The notes under the pieces are model-generated. The model was not told the origin of the DNA, searched no databases, and saw only the letters and a program-made list of their open reading frames with translations. Of a stretch of DNA of 64,000 nt, positions 37,927 to 49,400 are shown piece after piece. The stretch covers positions 169,057,890-169,121,889 of the forward strand of contig CM063505.1 of the NCBI GenBank assembly GCA_032207245.1. Reading direction: 5' to 3'. This DNA is from Pardosa pseudoannulata (Eukaryota; Arthropoda; Arachnida; Araneae; Lycosidae). Every line of letters starts with the position of its first letter. The stretch's first letter is position 1. The translations under genes were made by a program, and so were the position numbers.

Positions 37927-40095
37927 TTGATTCTTATATTTGATTCTCTAGTTTTTAATTATTAAGATCACTTTGTTAGTCTACCCCTGCTATCTTCTCT
38001 TAGTCGGAGGGTCATTGCCATACGATAGCCGAATGGGTAGAAGGCTATTTTTTATTACCCGAGTAGATATTTGGATTCTTATATTTGATTCTCTCCTTTT
38101 TAATTTATTAAGATCACTTTGTTAGTCTATCTGTGCTGTCTTCTCTAGGTCTGAGGGTCATTGTCGTACGATTGACGAATGGGTAGCAAGCTGTTTTTTA
38201 TTACCGAAGTAGACATTTGGATCCTTTTATTTGATTCTCTCCTTTTTAATTATTGAGATCACTTTGTTAGTCTGTCTCTGCTATCTTCTCTTAGTCGGAG
38301 GGTCATTGCCGTAGGATAGTCGAATGGATAGAAAGCTATTTTTTATTACCCGAGTAGATATTTGGATTCTTATATTTGATTATTTCCTTTTCAATTTATT
38401 AAGATCACTTTGTTAGTCTATCTCTGATATCTTCTTTGAGTCGAGGGTCAATGTCGTACAATGGCCGAATGGATAGAAAGCTATTTTATATTACCCGAGA
38501 AGATATTTGGATTCTTATATTTGATTCTTTACTTTTTAATTTATTAAGATCACTTTGTTAGTCTATCTCTGTTATCTATTCTTAGTCGGAGGGTCATTGC
38601 CGTACGATAGCCGAATGGGTAGATAGGTATTTTTTATTACCCGAGTAGATATTCGGATTCTTATATTTGATTCTATATTTTTTAATTTTTTATGACCACT
38701 TTGTTAGTTTATCTTTGCTATCTTCTCTTAGTCGGAGGGTCATTGCCGTACGATGGTCGAATGGGTAGAAAGCTATTTTTTATTACCCGAGTAGATATTT
38801 GGAATCTTATATTTGATTCTCTCTTTTTTAATTTATTAAGATTACTTTGTTAGTCTATCTCTGCTATCTTCTCTTAGTCGGAAGATCACTGCCCTACGAT
38901 GGCCGAATGAGTAAAAAGCTGTTTTTTATTACCCGAGTAGATATTTGGAATCTTATATTTGATTCTCTACTTTTTAATTTATTAAGATCACTTTGTTAAT
39001 CAATCTCTACTATCTTCTCTTAGTCGGAGTGTCACTGCCCTACGATGGCCGAATGAGTAGAACGCTGTTTTTTGTTACCGAAGTAGACATTTGGATTTTT
39101 ATATTTGATTCTCTCCTTTTTAATTTATTAAGATCGCTTTGTTAATCAATCTCTACTATCTTCTCTTAGTCGAGGATCATTGTCGTACAATAGCCGAATG
39201 GGTAGAAAGCCGTTTTTTGTTACCGAAGTAGACATTTGGATTCTTATATTTGATTCTCTCCTTTTTAATTTATTAGTTTAGTTTAGTTTGGTTTGGAGTG
39301 CTACGGTCTACTTTTTACAACACGAGGGCTAATGAGACCGGGACCTACAGCTTAAAGCCGATTCCGAACGGCTACGAACATCCATGCCACTGTGGGATTC
39401 AAACCCACGAACTCCGGTACCGAAGGCCAGCACCCTAACCAATCGACCATCGTTCGGCTTTTTAATTTATTAAGATCCCTTTGTTAATCAATCTCTACTA
39501 TCTTCTCTTAGTCGGAGGGTCATTGTCGTACAATAGCCGAAAGGATAGAAAGCTATTTTTTATTACCCGAGTAGATATTTGGATTCTTATATTTGATTAT
39601 CTCTTTTTTAATTTATTAAGATCACTTTGTTAATCAATTTCTGATATCTTCTCTTAGTCGGAAGGTCATTGCCGTTCGATGGCCGAATAGGTAGAAAGCT
39701 GTTTTTATTGCCCGAATAGACATTTGGATTTGTATATTAAATTCCCTCCTTTTAATTTATTAAGATCACTTTTTTAGTCTATCTGTGCTATCTTCTCTTA
39801 ATCGGAAGGTCATTGCCGCACGATGGCCGAATGGGTAGAAATTTGGTAAATTCGATCGGTTTGTAGGAAATGGGTAGAAATTTGGTAAAACTGGGTAAAT
39901 TTTTTATTACCCGAGTAGATATTTAGATTCTCCTTTTTAATTTATTGAGATCACTTTGTTAGTCTATCTCTGCTATCTTCTCTTAGTTTGAGGGTCTTTG
40001 TCGTATGATGGCCGAATGGGTAGAAAGTTGTTTTTTATTACCACAGTACACATTTGGATTCTTATATTTGTTTCTCTCTTTTTTAATTTATTTAA
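37927..40095. repeat. ~146-bp satellite array, 13 units, ending before desaturase gene 2
   Basis: The units carry TTATATTTGATTCTCTCC, AAGATCACTTTGTTAGTC, CTGCTATCTTCTCTTAGTCG and GATGGCCGAATGGGTAGAAA. Successive units are spaced 141-149 bp apart. One is split by a SINE (39276-39457) and the last carries a ~40-bp insertion. The array stops about 110 bp before the acceptor of the first coding exon of gene 2. Confidence 0.93.
39276..39457 (-). repeat. tRNA-derived SINE, family 1, inserted in a satellite monomer
   Basis: A full-length copy in reverse orientation with tail CCAAACCAAACTAAACTAAA. A perfect 15-bp target duplication CTTTTTAATTTATTA lies at 39261-39275 and 39458-39472. It interrupts one unit of the 146-bp satellite and so is younger than that array. 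Confidence 0.93.
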
Positions 40096-40204
40096 AAACT
40101 ATGTTCTTCAAGAATTAAAATTTACATTTAATATAACTGGGGAAATGTTTTTAAAAACCCTTTTTTCAATTCTAAATTAATAATTCCAAATTTTTCTTCA
40201 TTAG

Positions 40205-40395
40205 GTAAATTATGGCTTCTGTCTCTTCAGTTCTTTTAAAGAATAATGCAGATGAGAAACAAAGAATTGAAAACGTCGAATATAAAATAAAGATTGTCTG
40301 GTTCAATGTGATCGTTTACTCATTGTTCCACGTGCTTTCATTCTACGGAATTTACCTCTCTTTTACCTCAGCAGCGTGGAAAACAATTATTTTTA
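40205..40395 (+). CDS. Desaturase gene 2, first coding exon
   Basis: The acceptor TTAG ends at 40204 and the ATG is at 40212, so a leader exon lies upstream. The exon encodes residues 1-61 plus one base and ends at donor GTAAGT (40396). Its acceptor is only about 100 bp downstream of a 2.2-kb satellite array. Confidence 0.85.
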
Positions 40396-41813
40396 GTAAG
40401 TAATCTGATTTTTCCTTTTGTTTGGGATGGAACAAGTTTTAAAGTGTTCTTGTTTCACTAAAAGTTATTGCAACTCTTCATTAATGAACCACTAGAATGA
40501 ATCCTGCACTAATCATATCTAAAATACTCTTTATTACTGCATCTAGCTTTGTACTCTTTGATTGCTCCTTCCTCATTTTGGCATTTTCCCATCCGATTCG
40601 CTTTTATATGTCACGTTAAACCTTTTTTTTCACTTCACTTCCAGAATGTATGCTATGCCGCTCTTTCTGCTTGCATAATTAACGAATCTCATACATTCTA
40701 AAGGATCTTGATGCCTGCAAAGTATCTATCCGTTTCAATAGACTATATAACTCATTAAATACTTTGAAAAACTGTACATACATCTGTGACACGCTAAAGA
40801 CCTGTATCGATTTCTATATAATCCTGAAATAATTCGTTTAAATTAAAGTAAAAAATATACTACAAATAATACAGATATATTTTGAAAAATAAATTTACAA
40901 GTTACTTAACAATTAGCATTATATGTTAATTTTAAATATAAATATTAACTGAACCTAGGGTAAATTGATCTCAAAACTACATTTTCAAAACGGTAGAAAT
41001 ATATAGTAATTACCTTTAATTACTCACTAAAAATAGCCTATTTAATTATCTGAATTATATTAACTCATACAATAGACAGCACAATTTTATATACGAAGAA
41101 AAAAAATCAAGCTTTTCTATTAAGTAAATTTTTAAAATATATTTTTTCAATAACGCCAGGACACTTACCTGTTAAACATTCGCCCAAACAGTGCCACAGA
41201 ATTTGTTGACCATTTTATTAAAAGAGCACCATATAGGAGCAGGGCCGTAACTAGGGCGTGGCAAAGGTGTCATTGCTACAGGCGCATGAGTCTTAAGGCC
41301 TACGTACCGTGGCGAAAATGGGGTCCGAATGAGAACGATTTGCCCCAAGTAAAAATAAAGAATAGTTAAAAAGAAAACTTTTTTATTTCAAAATCCATTA
41401 TGTTTAAATACTATTTTTTTATGAATTTTCTTAATTTTTAAAATGCTTCTAGAGACTAAATCTGTTATAGATTCTTACAAAATGTGTACCAAACATTCCT
41501 AATATGCCTTAATATAATTCCGAATATTCGTTTTAAATTTTGAATTTGATAAAGTTATTAAAACTAAAATTTATATTTAGAAATTTGCCAATTTTTTATG
41601 AAAATTCAACCTTTAAATAAAAAACAATTCCCTCAAATAAATTATATCAGCAAAATATTATCCCGAAGCTATTCAAAAATATTTTTAAGTATTAATAAGG
41701 AAAAATAAGAAAAAAAATTTAAATTAATATGCTAGGAATATTTCAAGAATTAACAAAATATTTTGAGTTCTTTCTGAGTGTATGATATGTGTGTGTGTGT
41801 GTGTATATATATA

Positions 41814-41852
<39 letters not shown>

Positions 41853-41877
41853 TTGTGTGTGTGTGTGTATATATATA

Positions 41878-41916
<39 letters not shown>

Positions 41917-42359
41917 TTGTGTGTGTGTGTGTGTAAGGAAAATTCTCAGGGGTTTTCAAATCTGAAGTCAAGGGCTAAAAATTCCTGCGTCCTATTTCAT
42001 TCCCCTTTTTAACCCCTAACCTAAATTGACCACTAGGGCTACAGTTTACGTCCTCAGAGAAGGGGTCTGACCAATTATAACTGTACATTGCCTTAGGGGG
42101 CAATTTAGGAAATTTCCAAACAAAAAGGAGATGCACGCTGTCGGAGGCAGATTTTTCTAGATATTTTCCCACAGATGTTGAACCAGGTGTTAAGGGTCTT
42201 GTACATAGACCTTCATCCTAGCTGACCCTTCAGTTTGTCGTGTCCCTATGATGAAGTGGGAACCCGTCCCCCAATGTTATCTTAATAAAGATCTTTATCT
42301 AAAACGGTGTGATTTTTATGGCCATGACTGTAACCACCCATCGAGAAGTCCGTCTCATT

Positions 42360-42442
<83 letters not shown>

Positions 42443-42446
42443 GCAT

Positions 42447-42491
<45 letters not shown>

Positions 42492-45400
42492 ACATGTTTA
42501 TGTATTTTCTCACTATATTTGGTGCCAGGAGAGCAAACCAATTTTTTTTTTTACCACGGGCGATAAAGAACTTAATTAAGCTCCTGTATAGGGGACCAAC
42601 ACTGTTAAAACAACACAAAGTCGGTCCTCGTAATTTAGAAGCAGCGACCAAACAGAAGACACCCAGGCTTGGCCTGCCACCGCCAGTAGTACTGTTTGTG
42701 AATTTCGAGGACATTACGACCAAGAACCTATTTTTGAAATATTGTGAATCGTGATATAAAACACAATTTTAAATTATTTTGCATCAACTATCCTAGATTT
42801 TTGGCAACCATTTAATAGGTATATTTCATAGTTTTAAAAGAGTTGAAAATCTTAAATATCTCACATATTTTGATACAATTTTAATGAGGATTCAAAAACT
42901 TATGATAAGTCAAATTAGAGACACTTTAGCCTGCACGATACTAGAAAGTATGAAACCCTTTAATGCAGTAAAGAAAAGATCACAGCGAACGTAACAAATT
43001 TATGAACGACAATTTACCTGACAATGCGTAAATTGTATGTCATATATTTAAAGGAACTCTCTTTATCCTGGCCATATAAAACATTTCGGGGAGCTGGAGA
43101 CAGTACAGGTTTTAAAATAATAACAAATGCTGCTATTTATGTACACTGTTAAGGAATATAGAACTTTTTTCTGTTTAAAATGTATTATCTAAGATTTAAG
43201 GAGCATTGTACCTTTTTAGCTAAAAAATCTGTATTATAATAACATGTATTTGATGAATTATATAAAATGTTCAGCTAGCTCTATTTAGAATAAAGTTTTT
43301 CCAAGATTATTAGTAAGACTAAATTTATAAAAATTGTTTTTGTCTATAAAGAAATATATTTGAAAAATATAAAATCTGTACACCAAGTGAAGAAAAGTAA
43401 AAATCCATTTACCCACTTGGAAATTTTTAAATTATTATAATAGCATATATTTGATGAATTATATAAAATGCTCAGCGCTATATAGCATAAAGTTTTTCCA
43501 AGATTATTAGTAAGGCTAAATTTATAAAAGTTGTTTAATTTTTCTCTATGAAGAAATATATTTGAAAAATATAAAATCTGTAGACGAAGTGAAAAAAGTA
43601 AAAATCCATTAACCCACTTCGAAATTTTTAAATTATTATAATAGCATATATTTGATGCATTATATAAAATGTTCAACTCTATTTAGAATAACGTTTTTCC
43701 AAGATTATTAGTAAGACTAAATTTATAAAAGTTGTTTAATTTTTGTCTATGAAGAAATATATTTAAAAAACATCATAAAATCTGTACATCAAGTGAAAAA
43801 AGTAAAAATCCATTTACCGACTTGGAAATTTTTAAATTATTATAATAGCATATATTTGATGCATTATATAAAATGTTCAGCTCTATTTAGAATAGCGTTT
43901 TTCCAAGATTATTAGTAAGGCTAAATTTATAAAAGTTGTTTACATTTCTCTAAGAAAAAATATATTTAAAAAAAGTCATACAATCTGTACACAAAGTGAA
44001 AAAAAGTAAAATTTCATTTACACACTTAAAAAGTTTTAAATTATTATAACAGCATATATTTGATGAATTTTAATACGTTCAGCTCTATTTAGAATAAAGT
44101 TTTTCCAAGATTATTAGTAAGACTAAAATATAAGAAATTGTTTAATTTTTGTCCATAAAGAAATATATTTTAAAAATATTATAAAATTTGTACACGAAGT
44201 GAAAAAAGTAAAAATCCATTTATCCATCTGGAAATTTTTAAATTATTATAATAGCATATATGTGATGCATTATACAAAATGTTCAGCTCTATTTAGAATA
44301 ACGTTTTTCCAAGATTATTAGTAAAGCTAAATTTATTAAAGTTGTTTAATTTTTCTCTATGAAGAAATATATTTTAAAAATATCATAAAGTCTGTACATC
44401 AAGTAAGAAAAGTAAAAATCCATTTACCCACTTGAAAATTTTTAAATTAGAAACGGTACTACTGAAGAATAGGGTACCCCTTGGCAAATTTGATGAAATT
44501 ATTGGCGATGTTTACTAAAACACAAAGATATTTCATCCAAACAACATTGTAGCCCTTTGCTATTTGGGTGTTTTTAATTGCTGTAGATTGCTCCATTGTA
44601 ATAGAATTATATATATTTTCTTATATATATCCATAATTAACCAAAACCACTGAGAAAGCGAGCATTTACATTTATGGGCAATTAATCCCTCAACAGTTCA
44701 AAAAGACAACAGCTCCAAATTTTAATAATTAACATAGTGAACCTTTAATGGTTTATTATATCTAATATTTTTAAGCATTTTTAAGCACCTAATATATAAA
44801 AAATGGATTTCACAAAAAGAGCTGGATACAAATCTAATATAAATTAAAATATAGATACAGATTATTTGGACATGATGAGAACAGGGGGAAATGTTAGGCT
44901 ACCATGCTCAGAGCTTTATCGCCAAGTTGGCGGGGGCACCCAGTTCTTCAGTCAAGTCATTAGAAACTAATATCTTGTGTCAAACAGTAGCTAATTGTCT
45001 ATTTTATTTTGTGAACATAAATTACATATGAAGCCCAGTGGCTTTGAGAAGCGGTTCGAGCTCCCAAGCTACAGGTCGGAGGTTCGATTCTCGAGCTTAC
45101 TCAGCCTTTCATCCCTGCAGTGGGTAGACAAAATGAGGACCAAACCTGCTTGGGAACTAAGTGAACACTTAATGATTCACTACCATAGTGACATATTAAT
45201 GATTCACTATGGTTAATTTTTAATAATTTGGAGCTGTTGTCTTTGTAAACTGTTGAGGGATTAATTACCAATAAATATAAATGCCAGTTTCTAAGTGGTT
45301 TTGGTTAACTACCACTAGTTTTACGGACGTTTCTTATACACCTATCTCTACGAACACGCGTCAATTTGACGTATGAACTAATACTTATAACAACATTCAG

Positions 45401-46440
45401 AAAGCAATGTGATTATATACTATAAGTAAAAAATGAAAATATGAGATAATATTGAAGTTCACAAAAATATTACTAATTTAAAAAATTTTCTAGTATTTTA
45501 TTTTTCAATACTCGAACCAAGCAACTAAAACCTTCAAAATCTCTTCACACTCTGACTTCAATTGACATTCTGCGTTTCGTTCTTTCTACTGTTGCTTATT
45601 GCTTGTTTCATTTGAGATAACAATATCGGATAACGGATAGAAGTATTGATAGTACATTCCTATTTATTATTGCTGTAGTGTTTGCCTGACTAGAACTAAT
45701 TTGCTAAAAATTTTCTCTAAATTGCGATCGTAGAGATAGGTATACCACATAAAAATTTTCAATATTTCAACACGTTTAAAGAAAATAAACTTCAATATAT
45801 ATTTACTTCGTTCAATGGATAAAATTCAGTATAAGAGATAAAATAAAAATGCAAAATGTTTTTGTAATTTCCCTTATAAAATTCGAAATGCGTCAAAATG
45901 ACGCGTCCCGTAAACCTTGTGTTAAGTAAGAGTATAATGTTACGAATTTGTTTACCGAGCCGTAAATTTAGCATGGGACTCTATGGGTATCTCGCCAAAT
46001 TGGCGAGATATCGGCTCGTTGGCGACAGTTTTGGCAACCTATTTTTGTCGCCAAGTTCATCGCCAAGTGTCGCCAAATGTTGCCAAGTGGGGCGTCACGT
46101 GACAACTTCCGGTTCCGGTTTCTGGAATATTCCAGCAGTTTCTTCAGGCCTATATAAGGCAGACAGAATCCCATGCAGTGTAGAGACGTTAAGTGGATCT
46201 CTCGTTGTAAGAAGTACGCTCGGTGTGTTGTGTTTCACCAGTGCTTCCGTTTTGTTTGATGCGGAAAGAGGTACGTGAGCCCGCGGCCTTGTGCTCGAGT
46301 TGTTCCGCGATGACGTTGTATCTTTTCCAACTGATTGCGAATAAAGTATTTGTCTTCGTGCTGTAGTCTTACTGAAAGTCCATTCAATCCCCGAACCCAG
46401 TTTTGAAGTTCGTAACAATATATTCTATTACAAAGTCGCC

Positions 46441-46472
<32 letters not shown>

Positions 46473-49400
46473 TCTTTGGATGGAATACTTTTTTTTTAGG
46501 AAACATCAACAATAATTTCGCCAAATTTGCGAAGAGACACTTTATTCTGAAGTATTACTGAATTTGAAGAAATGAAGGAGAAAGCGATTATAGAAAATTA
46601 GAGGAGTTTAAATTGATAAGAACATGAAAATTTTTTATCGACATTGGAAATACTTGATCACAAGGTGATAAGAAACCGTCTTAGTAAAATAGCAATATAT
46701 ATTTTTTTATATATATAAGCCTAAGAGATTCCGCCTTTTTTCAGTGTCAGTCATCTTAAATGTAGCAACAAGAGATTATCAGCGCTTATACAGACGTAAG
46801 AGAGGTCTTAGATTGTAAGAATGAAAGAAATCGAGATGTTGTATTTCAGGCAGGTGAATAAATGATAGATTATATCATTGGAGGCAGATATAAGTGCCAA
46901 GAGATGACATTTTTAACTAAAATCCACCGGAATTGAATATTCTTTTGCCATTCAAAGGATAGGTCAATACATTTGAAACTTTTTTTTTAAAATTTCGATG
47001 CTCTTTCTGAATCTGAGTAAAATGCTAACAGGTACTTTTTACTACATAGTTCACTATGTTTAGATAACATTCACGCAAACGTTAGAGCACTGATCTTTGG
47101 TTCCCGAGTTCATGGGTTCGAATCCCATTGTGGTATGGTTGCTCGTAGCCGTTCGGAATCGGCTTTAAGCAGTAGGTCCCGGTCTCATTAGCCCTCATAT
47201 TGCAAAAAAGTAGACCGTAGAGCTTGAAACCAAACTAAAACTAAACATTTAAAAATACTTAGCATAATTATCTCAGACTAGCATATAGTCCGTCATATGA
47301 CGAGATCAGTAAAATTTTTAATTTTCCAGAATTGTAAAGAACCTTAAGAGGCAGGTAAAAACAATGGTTTGTTTTTTAGCTGAGAATTATCTGGTACACG
47401 CTCAATAATTTGTGTATCTTTACTGACCCCATGTTAGTTGCCAACTTTAGTTTATCTTGTCATATTACCTAATAGGATAGACAGCACAGATTTTAATTAT
47501 TGATAGTGATTATTTGGCGGTATATATGAATGATGTCCAAAATTTAGCGAATCGGTTGCAAACCGTGTGGTTATGTATAAAAAACAAACGAACAAACTTC
47601 TTAATATTCAAAGATATATAACTTAAAAGCTAGATATTTATTAGTCTGTGAAATGGACTCCGAGACTTTTATGAAAATAATTTGTTGTTAATACCGGTGA
47701 CAAAATTTTCATTGCAACAAAAAATAATCGATGATTAAATTTAAAACTATCACATATGTACCTAATCTATTATTTAAGCCAAATATAAAAGAAAATTATT
47801 TACGCAATATCTAAGCTCAGTGATAAAACGTATGAAAATAATGCAGACGATATTTAAATAATTTAAAATAAGAAATGGTTAAATGAGGTGGTTAAAGGAA
47901 TGACGTCATAATGCTAGAAAAAAATGCTATTTTTACCTATTTAATATGTGATAAACTTAATAGCCTGCTTTTAGCCCGGGGAAAATAAGGCTTGAAATAA
48001 TGACATCAAACGGTCGAAAAGGGGGGAAGGGGGGAATTTCGAACTCGCTTTGAATTTTGCCAACCCTAACTCATCAAGAATCCAATATGGATGCCTCTAT
48101 CCATTCCAAGTCCAAACGCTTCTTAAATGCGGGGACAGACGGACAGATAACTTAGGCTATTATTATATAGGGGATATATGAAGTGCTTCAAACATATTAA
48201 CTGCACAATTTTATATTTTAAGTACGTCATCAACAGGATTTTAAAACACATCTATCAATATAGCATTTTTTTTAAATATAAAACAATTTAAACCTGCATT
48301 CATATTTTGCACTCATCTCAAAATTCTTTAAAAAAGAAAGGAATTAACTAAATATTAATATCAACAAAAATGACCATACATAAAATCATTTACATGTCAT
48401 CACATCACTGAAAAAACAACCACAATAATTTTCTTTTTCTTTGAAGCACTGTCGCATTCTTAATAAAGATTATTCATTTCAGAATGCAATTAAAATCCAC
48501 CTTATAATTTTTCTCTTTTTATTAAACTAATTTTCCAAGTTAAAGATTTTACAACATGTGTGTATACAGGAATATTTGCTTGTAGTTATTTATTTTCAAA
48601 CATCTTTATTCATGAAATTAATTTGAAGTGAAGAGGTTATCCCCTATATAATAATAACCTAATTTGTCTGTCCGCGAATTTTTGAAGCGGTTGTACCTGG
48701 AATGGATACAGGCATCCATATTGAATTTTTCATGAGTTAGGGTTAGCAAAATTGAAAGCGAGTTCCAAAATCCACCCTATCCTCCCTTTTCGAGCGTTTA
48801 ATGCTATTATTTCAAGCTTTATCTTTCCTCTTATTCTATACGAAATTCATTCTTGATAGGATGGCAAAGCCAGAGAGTAATATTTAAATTTCTGGACTGT
48901 TTCTACTTAAACCTTCATATACTGTAATTAGTTTGCACACAACGTGCAGGCGTTCTACGTTTGGTAGAATGTCCGCCCACTTGATCGTCATACTTCTCGG
49001 GTTGACGGTTCTATCCCCGACGCAGCTAATTTTTTTAATGTCTAATAAATTTAATATTTTCTGCTTTTTCTTTTAAATTCTTATTCCGAAAGTTGTTCTA
49101 TTATTTTTAAAATAAATTTTTACTATTTTTTCAACATTTTATAATTTTTATTATTATCCATATTGGATTTTTGATGAGTTAGGGTTTGCAAAATTCAAAG
49201 CGAGTAAAGTTTATCTTTTCCTAAACTATAGATCCGATTCTGAAGTGAATTGGTATGAATAAGCTTCGTATCACAGCGAAAAATACTGTCCTCTTTAAAA
49301 CGTTCGAAATCCACCCCGTCCCCTTTTCGAGTGTTTAATGCCATTATATCAAGTCCCATTTTAAGAGCAAGCTATTAAATTTATAAATTTATCACATAAT

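Noticed and set aside
41242..41260. hAT element starting CAGGGCCGTAACTAGGGCG
   Set aside because: Only one end was found. No matching right end or octamer duplication is visible.
41750..42012. Open frames on both strands with Cys-Val, Tyr-Ile or Thr-His runs
   Set aside because: They come from the (TG)n(TA)n tract and have no independent support.
42248..42754. 168-codon open frame with long Tyr-Ile runs
   Set aside because: It is the translation of a (TA)n microsatellite joined to repeat fragments.
43344..43676. 110-codon open frame with an internal duplicated peptide
   Set aside because: It is the reading of two units of the 203-bp satellite.
45898..46418. Open frames of 107 to 126 codons on both strands
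   Set aside because: They lie across the solo LTR and show no gag, pol or host protein motif.
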